In this document: positions 25,182 through 33,708 of the stretch, piece after piece
How the letters are laid out: the number at the start of each line of letters is the position of its first letter
How positions within the stretch are numbered: the first letter of the stretch is position 1
NCBI GenBank assembly: GCA_016182545.1
Contig: JACPGG010000024.1
Location: 9,298 to 62,412, forward strand
Direction: 5' to 3'
DNA length: 53,115 bases
DNA from: Ignavibacteriales bacterium
Lineage (GTDB): Bacteria; Bacteroidota; Ignavibacteria; UBA10030; UBA8401
Translations under genes and position numbers: made by a program
Notes under the pieces: generated by a model
Seen by the model: the letters and a program-made list of their open reading frames with translations, nothing else
Told to the model about the DNA's origin: nothing
The model's database searches: none

Positions 25182-26230
25182 TGAGCACGCTTGTTCATGA
25201 CGCAATCAGTCACGATGTGGTTTCAAAAGTGAAATACACGGCAAAAGATTTTTCTTCCGATCAGGATGTCCGCTGGTGTCCCGGCTGCGGTGACTATTCA
25301 ATTCTCGCACAGGTTCAACGCACAATGCCTGAACTCAATGTGCCGAAAGAGAAGGTTGTCTTTGTTTCAGGCATCGGCTGTTCAAGCCGCTTTCCGTATT
25401 ATATGGAGACATACGGTTTTCACAGCATTCACGGACGCGCAACAGCGATCGGTTCGGGATTGAAAATTGCACGGCCTGACCTGAGTGTCTGGATCGTAAC
25501 CGGTGACGGCGACGGACTTTCCATCGGCGGCAATCACATGATCCACCTTCTCCGCCGCAATGTGGATGTAAATGTACTTTTGTTCAACAACCAGATCTAT
25601 GGATTGACGAAAGGACAATATTCACCGACATCGGAGTTCGGAAAAGTAACGAAATCAACACCGTACGGTTCTGTCGATATGCCGTTCAATCCCGCATCGC
25701 TTGCGCTCGGTTCAGGGGGAACTTTCGTAGCACGTTCAATGGACCGCGATCCGAAACATTTACAGGGGATCGTAAAACGCGCTGCCGAACATAAAGGAAC
25801 ATCCTTTGTTGAAGTGTACCAGAATTGCAACGTCTTCAATGACGGCGCATTCTTCCAGTTCACAGAAAAGGAGACGAAGTCCGACAGTGTCGTATTTTTA
25901 GAACATGGAAAGCCGCTTGTCTTCGGAAAAGAAAGCGACAAGGGAATCAAACTTGACGGCTTCTCCCCTGTTGTCGTTTCCTTGAAAGACGGAGTTCATT
26001 CCGCAAATGATCTTCTTATTCACAATGAAAAAGATTCGACGCTTGCATTCATCCTCGCGAACATGACCTATAATCATGATGTACCGAGACCGTTCGGGAT
26101 CTTTCTGGCAATCGATCGTCCGCGGTACGAAGATGAGATTGAAAAGCAGATCGATTCAGCGATCTCGAAACGCGGAAAGGGATCTTTGGAGAAGTTGCTG
26201 AACAGCGGCGATACGTGGGTGATTCAGTAG
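25181..26230 (+). CDS. korB: 2-oxoacid (2-oxoglutarate):ferredoxin oxidoreductase, beta subunit
   Basis: Thiamine-diphosphate and 4Fe-4S binding subunit of the complex with KorA. In the 349 residues, cluster cysteines lie in WCPGCGDYSIL and GIGCSSRFP, with a further Cys in VYQNCNVFND. The TPP/Mg motif is GDGDGLSIGGNHMIH...NNQIYGLTKGQ. Full length. It is translationally coupled to korA and followed by a strong terminator, so korAB form a two-gene unit. Confidence 0.94.
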   Translation: MSTLVHDAISHDVVSKVKYTAKDFSSDQDVRWCPGCGDYSILAQVQRTMPELNVPKEKVVFVSGIGCSSRFPYYMETYGFHSIHGRATAIGSGLKIARPDLSVWIVTGDGDGLSIGGNHMIHLLRRNVDVNVLLFNNQIYGLTKGQYSPTSEFGKVTKSTPYGSVDMPFNPASLALGSGGTFVARSMDRDPKHLQGIVKRAAEHKGTSFVEVYQNCNVFNDGAFFQFTEKETKSDSVVFLEHGKPLVFGKESDKGIKLDGFSPVVVSLKDGVHSANDLLIHNEKDSTLAFILANMTYNHDVPRPFGIFLAIDRPRYEDEIEKQIDSAISKRGKGSLEKLLNSGDTWVIQ

Positions 26231-26260
26231 ATTTATAGATAATAGATTACAAGATGTAAT

Positions 26261-26294
26261 AAAAAAAGGCGTGTTTGACTATACGCCTTTTTTT
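26261..26294 (+). terminator. Bidirectional-looking terminator after korB
   Basis: AAAAAAAGGCGT pairs with ACGCCTTTTTTT around an 8-10 nt loop, giving an A-run before and a T-run after the GC stem. It begins 31 nt after the korB stop. Confidence 0.9.
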
Positions 26295-26326
26295 ATTACT
26301 TTTATGGAGTGACCAATGGAGGAACC

Positions 26327-26596
26327 ATGGAAGAAAAAATTCTGCAGGCAATTCTCGAAGAAATCAAAGGTTTAAGAATTGATACAAATAATCGGTTTGA
26401 ATCACTCGAAAATAAATTTGAAGGATTAAAATCTTCAGTGGAAGTCTTACAACTTGGAGTGAATCAAGTTCGATATGAGTTAGTGGGGATTAAAGAAATT
26501 CTTGGAAACAAAGTCATCTGGCAAAATGAAACCGTAACCTTTGAGGTTAAGGACGGTACTAAAATATACGGCGTTATTCACAAAGGCGAGAAATAG
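26327..26596 (+). CDS. Small coiled-coil protein, function unknown
   Basis: The 89-residue protein has an N-terminal amphipathic coiled coil (ILQAILEEIKGLRIDTNNRFESLENKFEGLKSSVEVLQ) and a short C-terminal beta-like segment (VTFEVKDGTKIYGVIHKGEK). The ATG at 26327 is chosen because GGAGG sits immediately before it; a start at 26309 would add six residues. It is bracketed by terminators at 26261 and 26620, so it is probably transcribed alone. No family recognised. Confidence 0.65.
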   Translation: MEEKILQAILEEIKGLRIDTNNRFESLENKFEGLKSSVEVLQLGVNQVRYELVGIKEILGNKVIWQNETVTFEVKDGTKIYGVIHKGEK

Positions 26597-26619
26597 AACC
26601 ATTGCAAAAAACGCAGTAT

Positions 26620-26650
26620 GAAGCCCGATTTACTCGGGCTTCTTCATTTT
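26620..26650. terminator. Terminator after the small coiled-coil gene
   Basis: GAAGCCCGA-TTTAC-TCGGGCTTC stem-loop followed by a T-rich stretch. It overlaps the stop codon of the small minus-strand gene that ends at 26644, so it may serve both strands. Confidence 0.8.
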
Positions 26651-26820
26651 AAACTATATTTGTATTTCAATTGATTCAAATATGCTTTCGCGCTCACTTC
26701 GCTGGTAAACCATTTCGTCAATATCTTCTTTTTGAAGGGAAATCCCTTTTTGTAAACAATGATGATCCATGTAGTCGGATCGCTCTTTTCATGCACAATT
26801 TTTGCTGAATATTTTTCCAT
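26644..26820 (-). CDS. 58-residue basic protein, function unknown
   Basis: An ATG at 26820, preceded by AGAGG on the minus strand, opens 58 codons ending in TGA at 26644. The product (starting MEKYSAKIVHEKSDPTTWII and ending NQLKYKYSLK) is Lys-rich with aromatic residues (IIIVYKKGFPFKKKILTKWFTS) and ends at the shared terminator. Its good ribosome site and position in an otherwise empty 316-bp gap support a real gene. It is convergent with the small coiled-coil gene. Confidence 0.55.
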   Translation of the reverse strand: MEKYSAKIVHEKSDPTTWIIIVYKKGFPFKKKILTKWFTSEVSAKAYLNQLKYKYSLK

Positions 26821-26912
26821 ACTGATTACCTCTGTATCAATATAGTCAATAAAAAGACCAACTGCGCTACTTCATCCTTTGAAGCCCGAACATTTTTTCA
26901 TAACTTTACACG

Positions 26913-27899
26913 ATGAAAGAAAAAATTAAACAACTGCAAACGATCTTTGAAGCGAAGAAAAAATTCGTACTGACAACCCACATCAATCCGGACGCCGATG
27001 CAGTGGGAAGCGAAGTGGCGCTCGCACGGTACCTTGCCGGGACGGGGAAAACTGTTCATGTGTTAAACCACAGCGAAACGCCGGATAACCTCCTCTTCCT
27101 GAACGAAATATTCCCAATAACCCCCTACGATGCACAGCAGCATACGCAGGCGATTATTGATGCTGACTGCTTCATTGTACTCGATACGAATTCCGTTTCA
27201 CGATTTAAAGCATTGCAGCCGGCGTTTGAACGGTCCAAAGCATACAAGGTCATCATTGACCATCACCTCGACCATGAATCATTTGCCGATCTGAACATCA
27301 TCGACACACACGTACCCGCCACATCAGAATTGCTCTATATCATCCTGAAATCTATCAACGATACTGCGATCACAAAACCGATTGCAGAGGCACTGTACGC
27401 CGGCATTATGACCGACACGGGATCGTTTCGATTCCCGCAAACCGATCCTGAAACGCACATCATCACAGCCGATCTTCTGAAACGGGGCGCCCAACCGTAC
27501 GAGATATTCCAAAAAATTTACGAAAGCGGTCCGATCAACAAACTGCATTTGTTGGGAAAGGCGTTGACCTCCATCGATCTTCACCATAACGGAAAAGTGG
27601 CTGTGATGACCCTCCCCCGTTCGATCTTCGCTGAAACGAAAACAGTAGAATCAGATGTTGATAATCTGACGCAGTACGTGTTAAGCATCGGCGGCGTCGT
27701 TATCGGTATTGTCGTTATGGAATTGGAACACGGGGTGAAATTAAGCTTTCGTTCCAAAGGAGATATTCCGATTAATGAATTAGCAAAGCATTTTGACGGC
27801 GGAGGACATAAAAATGCCGCCGGTGCAAGGGTGAAAGAAGCCACGCTCCAATCAATTATCCCTTTCGTCCTGGAAAAGGCAAAAGAGTTTTTGAAATAA
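26913..27899 (+). CDS. nrnA: DHH-family phosphoesterase, NrnA-like nano-RNase/pAp phosphatase
   Basis: Degrades short RNA oligomers and may dephosphorylate pAp. In 328 residues the DHH domain shows THINPDADAVGSEVAL, LDTNSVSRF, the D-H-H motif in VIIDHHLDHESF and GIMTDTGSFRFPQT; the C-terminal DHHA1 domain has SFRSKGDIPINELAKHFDGGGHKNAAGA. The signatures match NrnA rather than RecJ. Next gene pepA starts 15 nt downstream. Confidence 0.92.
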   Translation: MKEKIKQLQTIFEAKKKFVLTTHINPDADAVGSEVALARYLAGTGKTVHVLNHSETPDNLLFLNEIFPITPYDAQQHTQAIIDADCFIVLDTNSVSRFKALQPAFERSKAYKVIIDHHLDHESFADLNIIDTHVPATSELLYIILKSINDTAITKPIAEALYAGIMTDTGSFRFPQTDPETHIITADLLKRGAQPYEIFQKIYESGPINKLHLLGKALTSIDLHHNGKVAVMTLPRSIFAETKTVESDVDNLTQYVLSIGGVVIGIVVMELEHGVKLSFRSKGDIPINELAKHFDGGGHKNAAGARVKEATLQSIIPFVLEKAKEFLK

Positions 27900-27914
27900 C
27901 ATACAAGGAGAAAT

Positions 27915-29399
27915 GTGAAACTTACCGTCTCAACGAAACCGATTCCTTCCGATCTTGCAGCATTTTTTATCTGTCAGGATGAGCAACTCTTTACTATGTC
28001 GATAAAAAAATTGAAGACAAACTTCCCTGCCGCAGCGGTCGATGTGTTTGCAAATAATGAATTCTCCGGTAAAGAGGGAGAATCGGTTCTCCTCTACACT
28101 AATGACAAGAAATTTCCGCGAGTGCTGCTCGTGGGGATGGGAGAAAACGAGAAATTTACAATTGAGAAATTGCGGCGAGCAACTGCTGCTGCCGCAAAAA
28201 AAGGAAGAGCACTGAAGATCGAATCGATCACAATGCATGCACCGGATGTCAATAAAGGTTCAGCAAAAGAAATTGCTGTTGCCATGAGCGAAGCAATTCT
28301 TCTTTCTCTCTACAAGTTCGACAAATATATCTCTGATGACAAAAACGGAAAGAAAATCAAGAATGTATCGTTCGTTCCGGCAACTCCAAGCGATCTGAAA
28401 GAATTTCAGCAAGGAGTTATCATCGGTGAAATACTTGCCGAAGGAACGATCCATACCCGCGATCTTGCCAATGCACCGGGAAATGAGATCTATCCCGAAA
28501 CACTCGCAAAGGATGCACAGGCACTTGGACACAGACTCGGTTTCTCCGTGAATGTCTTCGATAAAAAGAAGATCCAATCGCTCGGTATGGGAGGTATCAT
28601 CGGCGTCAGCAAAGGAAGCGAGAACGATCCGCGATTCATCATTATGGAATACGGAAAGCAGTTCAAGAAGCAAGGGACAGTCGTGCTCGTCGGGAAAGGA
28701 GTCACATTCGATACCGGCGGAATTTCGATCAAGCCTGCGGCAAGTATGGCAGAAATGAAAATGGATATGAGCGGCGCCGCTGCGGTGATCGGGACATTCC
28801 ATTCGATCGCGAAGTTGAAATTGAAGCGTCACGTGATCGGACTGATCCCCTCCGTCGAAAACATGCCGAGCGGCACTGCGTTCAAGCCGGGAGATATTAT
28901 CCGTCACTACAACGGAAAGACTTCGGAAGTAGACAACACCGATGCAGAAGGACGATTAATACTTGCCGATGCGCTTTCATATGCGTCGCAATACAAACCG
29001 GATGTTGTGATCGATCTAGCAACGCTCACCGGCGCTGTCGTCGTTGCACTCGGACAGCACGCAACGGGAATGATGGGGAACGATCAAGGCGTGATGGATG
29101 CCTTGAGAGATTCGGGAGAAAAAACATACGAACGAGTCTGGCAATTGCCATTGTTCGATGAGTATGAAAAGCAAATCAAAAGCGATGTTGCTGACGTGAA
29201 GAATGTCGGAGGACGTTGGGCGGGTGCGATCACGGCAGGCTGGTTCCTGAAAAAATTCATCGGTGATTACAAATGGGTACATTTGGACATCGCCGGTACC
29301 GCGATACTGGAATCAGACAAGGAATATACTTCCAAAGGTGGATCCGGCGTCGGAGTTCGTTTGTTAACGGAGTTTTTGATTCAATGGAAAAATTCTTAA
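27915..29399 (+). CDS. pepA: Leucyl aminopeptidase (M17)
   Basis: Cytosolic two-zinc aminopeptidase. The 494-residue chain has the M17 catalytic block: LVGKGVTFDTGGISIKP (metal Lys and Asp, active Lys) and NTDAEGRLILADAL (signature with Asp, Glu and Arg). The N-terminal domain (about 1-170) is divergent, as usual. The start is GTG at 27915, 5 nt after an AAGGAG. It follows nrnA by 15 nt and precedes a thioesterase gene by 21 nt, so it belongs to a long same-strand unit. Confidence 0.95.
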   Translation: MKLTVSTKPIPSDLAAFFICQDEQLFTMSIKKLKTNFPAAAVDVFANNEFSGKEGESVLLYTNDKKFPRVLLVGMGENEKFTIEKLRRATAAAAKKGRALKIESITMHAPDVNKGSAKEIAVAMSEAILLSLYKFDKYISDDKNGKKIKNVSFVPATPSDLKEFQQGVIIGEILAEGTIHTRDLANAPGNEIYPETLAKDAQALGHRLGFSVNVFDKKKIQSLGMGGIIGVSKGSENDPRFIIMEYGKQFKKQGTVVLVGKGVTFDTGGISIKPAASMAEMKMDMSGAAAVIGTFHSIAKLKLKRHVIGLIPSVENMPSGTAFKPGDIIRHYNGKTSEVDNTDAEGRLILADALSYASQYKPDVVIDLATLTGAVVVALGQHATGMMGNDQGVMDALRDSGEKTYERVWQLPLFDEYEKQIKSDVADVKNVGGRWAGAITAGWFLKKFIGDYKWVHLDIAGTAILESDKEYTSKGGSGVGVRLLTEFLIQWKNS

Positions 29400-29420
29400 C
29401 AATCGTGGATTGATTTTCCC

Positions 29421-29843
29421 ATGCAAAACCAGAAATTGTATGCGAAGTTTGAAACCGAACTGATCGTGCGTCCGGATGATATCGACATGAACAATCATGT
29501 CCATAATTCGAAGTATTTTGATTATGTACTTGCAGCACGCTATGATCAAATGACCCGCTGCTACAAAATGCCGATGGATGAATTCATAGCCCGCGGATTC
29601 GGGTGGGTCGTCAGTGGCTGTACAATGCGTTTCAAACGTCCTATGGCATTGGGAGATGTTGCAATTGTCAAGACTCAAATAAAAGAAATGAAACTAAATG
29701 GGGTTGATGTGCTGTTTGAAATAGTAAGGAAAGAAACGGGCAAGATGTGTGTGGATGGGTTGTTCGAGTACACGATGATCAACCTTAAAACACAGCGGGC
29801 GGAAAAGATCACGCAGGATATCATTGATAAATACAGCATCTAA
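29421..29843 (+). CDS. Hotdog-fold acyl-CoA thioesterase (YbgC-like)
   Basis: The 140-residue hotdog protein carries VRPDDIDMNNHVHNSKYFDYVLAARYDQM, the 4HBT helix pattern in which the Asp in D-I-D-M-N-N-H-V is the likely catalytic residue. The rest (RFKRPMALGDVAIVKTQIKEM) fits the fold. It is probably a general acyl-CoA thioesterase; substrate unknown. It starts 21 nt after pepA and is followed 22 nt later by a redoxin gene. Confidence 0.85.
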   Translation: MQNQKLYAKFETELIVRPDDIDMNNHVHNSKYFDYVLAARYDQMTRCYKMPMDEFIARGFGWVVSGCTMRFKRPMALGDVAIVKTQIKEMKLNGVDVLFEIVRKETGKMCVDGLFEYTMINLKTQRAEKITQDIIDKYSI

Positions 29844-29865
29844 CACCAATGTAAGGAGTACGGCA

Positions 29866-30435
29866 ATGAAACGGATCTCAATCACGGCGACTCTTCTTAT
29901 TGTTTCAACGGCACTAATTATCGCCGGAGCACCAGCAAAAATTGAGAATTTCACTCTCAATGACTATACGGGGAAAAAAATATCGTTGACTGATTACAAG
30001 GATTCCAAAGCGATCATCCTGATGTTCATTGCAACCGAATGCCCTGTGTCCAATGCTTACAATGAACGCTACAATCAACTCTACAATGATTACAAAGGAA
30101 AGAAAGTCGCTATTGTCGGAATAAACTCCAACAAAGCTGAATCCGTTGACGACATCAAATCGCATGCAAAAGAACACGGCTTTGAATTCGCTATCCTGAA
30201 GGATGTGAATAATATTATCGCGGATAAACTCGATGCACAAAGAACCCCTGAAGTCTACATTGTCAATCCGTCAACCTGGGAAGTTGTATACCACGGTCGT
30301 ATCGACGATTCACAACGTGAGTCAAATATCAAATCCAAAGATTTGCGTGCTGCTCTGGATGAGGTACTTGCCGGGAAGCCTGTAAGCGTGAAAGATACGA
30401 AAGCATTCGGCTGCACGATCAAGCGGGTACAATAA
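29866..30435 (+). CDS. Exported redoxin (AhpC/TSA-like)
   Basis: The 189-residue protein has a signal peptide (RISITATLLIVSTALIIAG) and a thioredoxin-like domain opening KIENFTLNDYTGKKISLTDY. The active site is ATECPVSNAY, a peroxiredoxin-like E-C-P-x-S pattern with one cysteine instead of CxxC, and a second Cys lies near the C-terminus (AFGCTIKRV). A two-cysteine exported thiol enzyme is plausible. The ATG at 29866 follows AAGGAG. Its stop overlaps the next gene's ATG by one base (TAATG). Confidence 0.8.
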   Translation: MKRISITATLLIVSTALIIAGAPAKIENFTLNDYTGKKISLTDYKDSKAIILMFIATECPVSNAYNERYNQLYNDYKGKKVAIVGINSNKAESVDDIKSHAKEHGFEFAILKDVNNIIADKLDAQRTPEVYIVNPSTWEVVYHGRIDDSQRESNIKSKDLRAALDEVLAGKPVSVKDTKAFGCTIKRVQ

Positions 30436-30947
30436 TGCCGCAACAATTTTCAATTGAACGCCGAATTCATTTCGGCGTTCTTTTTTTCTTCGTCGTGATG
30501 CTCCCTTTGTCCCTCGCCTCTCAAACAGTCGAACCTATTGACAGGAAGAAACTTCTTTCACTGATATCCGAAAGGAATTCTAAACCACTTCTCCTCAATA
30601 TCTGGGCAACATGGTGCAAGCCATGCGTTGAGGAATTTCCCGATGTTATTCGATTATCGAACGAGCGTACGGAGATCGACGTTGTCGCTATCAGTGCGGA
30701 CTTCCCTGATGAGATTGAAGAGAAGATTCTTCCTTTCTTAAAGAAAATGAATGTGCCATTCAAGCTCTATGTCGCCGATTTTGCCGACCAGGACGAATTC
30801 TTTTCAATGTTCGACCCGCAGTGGGGCGGGGAAATTCCTGTAACATTCATCGATGACCAGAACGGAAAACAAACACACTTCTTACGGGGAAAACATTCCT
30901 TCATGGAATTTCAAAAAGCCGTTGAGGAAGTGATCAGGAAGCGATAA
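30435..30947 (+). CDS. TlpA-like periplasmic thioredoxin
   Basis: The 170-residue protein has an N-terminal membrane or signal segment (FGVLFFFVVMLPLSLASQ), a Trx domain with WATWCKPCVEEFP (CxxC) and a conserved cis-Pro region (GEIPVTFIDDQNG). Role: reduction of periplasmic disulfides, likely supplied with electrons by CcdA. The codons for the signal segment coincide with a terminator-shaped hairpin at 30456-30488. The ATG at 30435 is coupled to the preceding redoxin gene; a later ATG at 30498 would leave a shorter signal segment. Confidence 0.85.
   Translation: MPQQFSIERRIHFGVLFFFVVMLPLSLASQTVEPIDRKKLLSLISERNSKPLLLNIWATWCKPCVEEFPDVIRLSNERTEIDVVAISADFPDEIEEKILPFLKKMNVPFKLYVADFADQDEFFSMFDPQWGGEIPVTFIDDQNGKQTHFLRGKHSFMEFQKAVEEVIRKR
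30456..30488 (+). terminator. Terminator-shaped hairpin inside the tlpA-like gene
   Basis: GAACGCCGAA pairs exactly with TTCGGCGTTC (30471-30480) around a short loop, and a T-run follows at 30479-30487. This is the form of a strong intrinsic terminator, yet it lies 21 nt inside the reading frame of the TlpA-like gene and encodes part of its signal segment. It may attenuate transcription between the redoxin gene and the downstream genes. Confidence 0.7.
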
Positions 30948-30956
30948 ATTTAATAC

Positions 30957-32327
30957 ATGATCTCATTCCTTCCTCTTGGCGGTGCAAACGATATTGGCGC
31001 TTCGTGTTACTATCTCGATGTCGAGGGGACCGGGATCGTCCTCGACAGCGGCACCCATCCCCGTAAAATAGGACTTGATTCACTTCCTCACTTTGATCTT
31101 ATCCGCGACAAGAATGTCGATGTGGCATTGATTTCCCATGCACATCAGGATCACATCGACTCGCTGCCATATTTGGTGCAGCATCATCCGTACATCCGCA
31201 TTGCAACGACGCCGCAAACGCGAGGAGTCGCGGAGTTGACACTGCACAATACAGTCAATATTCTCGCCGAGCAGTTAAAAGATCATCTTGAATTGCGACC
31301 ATACACGCATGAAGAGATCGACCTGTTAATTCAAAGCATCGAGTGGCACGCTTACACTGAACAATTCACAGTCAATGGATATCGCCACAACAGCCGGGAT
31401 CCGGTTACTGCATCGTTCCATGATGCAGGGCATATTCTAGGTTCAGGGGGGATCCTTGTTGAACACGGCGGGCGGTCAATCTTTTATACAGGTGACATCA
31501 ACCTGGAACAGCAGGCAATTTTTCCCGGAGCGATCCTGCCGAACATGAAGGTCGATGTTCTGATATTAGAATGCACTCACGGTGCAACTGAAGATTCTTT
31601 ATTCCCCTCCCGCGATGAAGAAGAAACACGGCTCACACGTTCGGCGAACAACATTCTTGAAAATAACGGTTCGGTACTTATCCCGGTCTTTGCATTGGGG
31701 AAAGTGCAGGAGATGCTTGCGATCCTATGGAGACAAATGGTGAAAGGATCGCTTGCAAAGGTCGATATCTATACCGGCGGTGTCGGGAAAAAAATTTGCA
31801 AAGTGTACGACAGAAATCGCTTCGTTGTCCCGTACAATGATCCGGAATTTGTCTTGGACGATGTTCCTCAAAAAGATATCTATGATATCGAACAGATCGA
31901 AGATCTTTCCCGCCAGCATTGCATCGTCCTCGCAGGAAGCGGTATGATGATCGAACGTACGATGTCATTCAAACTTGCGCAAAGGTGGCTGCAAGATACC
32001 AAAAGCGCCATCTTCACTGTCGGTTATATGGATCCCGAAACGCCCGGATTCCGCATTCGCCATGCGAACAAAGGTGATCTTATTCAACTTACAAAAACTT
32101 CCGAACCGCAAACCGTCCGATGCAATATCGACAGGTTCAGATTTTCTGCGCACAGCACCCGCGGCGGATTATTATCCATCGTCGAGAGATTAAACCCCGG
32201 TATGATCGTTCTTGTCCACGGTGAGAATACTTCGGTCGATTGGATGGGGTATACGATCCTCAAAAATTTCCCTTATATGAAAGTGCATGGCGCAGAAGTA
32301 GGAAAACAGGTCACTCTTTTCGAATAG
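30957..32327 (+). CDS. MBL-fold beta-CASP ribonuclease
   Basis: Metallo-beta-lactamase RNase of the CPSF/Ysh1-like beta-CASP group. The 456-residue chain has the metal motif SHAHQDHIDSLPYL (H-x-H-x-D-H), HDAGHILGSGGILVEH, YTGDINLEQQAIFPG, and C-terminal motifs GYMDPETPGFRI and SAHSTRGGLLSIVERLNPGMIVLVHGE (beta-CASP). Bacterial members process or degrade RNA; substrate unknown. It starts 9 nt after the TlpA-like gene. Confidence 0.88.
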   Translation: MISFLPLGGANDIGASCYYLDVEGTGIVLDSGTHPRKIGLDSLPHFDLIRDKNVDVALISHAHQDHIDSLPYLVQHHPYIRIATTPQTRGVAELTLHNTVNILAEQLKDHLELRPYTHEEIDLLIQSIEWHAYTEQFTVNGYRHNSRDPVTASFHDAGHILGSGGILVEHGGRSIFYTGDINLEQQAIFPGAILPNMKVDVLILECTHGATEDSLFPSRDEEETRLTRSANNILENNGSVLIPVFALGKVQEMLAILWRQMVKGSLAKVDIYTGGVGKKICKVYDRNRFVVPYNDPEFVLDDVPQKDIYDIEQIEDLSRQHCIVLAGSGMMIERTMSFKLAQRWLQDTKSAIFTVGYMDPETPGFRIRHANKGDLIQLTKTSEPQTVRCNIDRFRFSAHSTRGGLLSIVERLNPGMIVLVHGENTSVDWMGYTILKNFPYMKVHGAEVGKQVTLFE

Positions 32328-32400
32328 TGGTCTGAAGATTCCCTTTCATCCTTTCCCCCGTTTTTGTTATCTTACATCCGAAATGAGGAGCATTCAGAGT

Positions 32401-33708
32401 ATGAAAAAATTATCGTTGTTATTGTGGGGATGTTGTTTTTTTGCCGGTTTTGTACGGGCGCAGGAATCGATCGTGCGCGAGCGGACCAGCGGTGAAGTGA
32501 TTTATGTAGAGGCACACTACATACTTTCGATAGAAGATTCACATACTGTCATCGTCCCCTACCGCATCAGGAATGATTTTTTTGTGTTTACTCGCTCCGC
32601 CAATTCTGCAACAGAATTGTTCAGAGCAAAAGCCGATGCAGTCGCTGAGATTCTTGATTCCACCGGCAATTCGATTGCAAGAAGGATTGAAACAATCGAT
32701 CTCTCTTCAGAGACAAATTCTCCTGCCGAACTGCGCAAGAATTTCAAACAGGGATTCATGTCGTTCAACCTGCCGCAGGGAAAATTCACAATCCTCTTCA
32801 GGGTTGAAGACAAAGAATCGAAACGGATGTCGCCGGATATCAACCGCATGCTGGTGATTCCTGCCTCAAACGATCATATCAATTCATCATTCATCCCTGT
32901 CCTTCGCGATCACAACGGAACTCCGGAATTTACCATGTTCAATCTGAGCGGCGATGTGCTCTTTTCAAAGAATTTTGGATTCCTGTTCGTCTCGGATAGG
33001 AACGACCTTTCAACAGCGCGGTATTCAATACAACAGATCACCGGCGAAGATAAATCTGACCGTGAAAAAATATCTGATACGACTGTCCAATGCATTTCGT
33101 TCAAAGCGTCGAAGCCACATTTCCAAAAACAGAATGGTTCGATTATCGCAGCATTGCACCCGACCGATCAATTGAATGCCTATTTTATTCCCGTCAATGG
33201 GGAACAACTGCGGCAAGGACGATATGAAATATCATTAACCATCAATGACCTTCCTGCGTCGAAGATCTTGTTTGCAACCCGGTGGCTGGATATGCCCGTG
33301 TCGTTGACAGACCTTGACATTGCAACATATCCGCTCCAATATCTGTTGACGGAAGATGATTATTCAACGTTGCGCCGCGGATCGAGAGAGACACGCATCC
33401 AAAAATTTGAAGAGTTCTGGAAAAAGAAGGATCCTACTCCGGCAACAGCAATGAATGAGATGATGACCGAGTTCTACCGCCGCGTCGATCATTCGATCGG
33501 TGCATTCCGAACATTGAAAGAACCGAACGGCTCTCTGACCGACAGAGGGAAGATCTACATCCTGTACGGCAAACCAACTTCGACGGAGCGCTCTCTCTAC
33601 CCGAACAGCACGCCAAAAGAGGTATGGAAATATGAGAATTTAAAAAAGACGTTTGTCTTTGAAGATCAAAGCAAACAAGGGAACTACAAACTCGCAGAAA
33701 GTAAATGA
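32401..33708 (+). CDS. GWxTD-domain protein
   Basis: The 435-residue exported protein has a signal peptide (KKLSLLLWGCCFFAGFVRA) and ends in a GWxTD domain: DYSTLRRGSRETRIQKFEEFWKKKDPTP, MNEMMTEFYRRVDHSIGAF, and DRGKIYILYGKPTSTE. The usual G-W-x-T-D is replaced by G-S-L-T-D, so only the T-D is kept. This domain is characteristic of Ignavibacteria, Bacteroidota and related phyla; its function is not known. Start at 32401 (gagg upstream) is preferred; 32383 would add six residues. The stop overlaps pdxA by ATGA. Confidence 0.85.
   Translation: MKKLSLLLWGCCFFAGFVRAQESIVRERTSGEVIYVEAHYILSIEDSHTVIVPYRIRNDFFVFTRSANSATELFRAKADAVAEILDSTGNSIARRIETIDLSSETNSPAELRKNFKQGFMSFNLPQGKFTILFRVEDKESKRMSPDINRMLVIPASNDHINSSFIPVLRDHNGTPEFTMFNLSGDVLFSKNFGFLFVSDRNDLSTARYSIQQITGEDKSDREKISDTTVQCISFKASKPHFQKQNGSIIAALHPTDQLNAYFIPVNGEQLRQGRYEISLTINDLPASKILFATRWLDMPVSLTDLDIATYPLQYLLTEDDYSTLRRGSRETRIQKFEEFWKKKDPTPATAMNEMMTEFYRRVDHSIGAFRTLKEPNGSLTDRGKIYILYGKPTSTERSLYPNSTPKEVWKYENLKKTFVFEDQSKQGNYKLAESK

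Noticed and set aside
23343..26230. Pyruvate:ferredoxin oxidoreductase instead of a 2-oxoglutarate enzyme
   Set aside because: Two-subunit gamma-alpha plus beta architecture fits Kor better than a single-chain PFOR, although the substrate is not proven.
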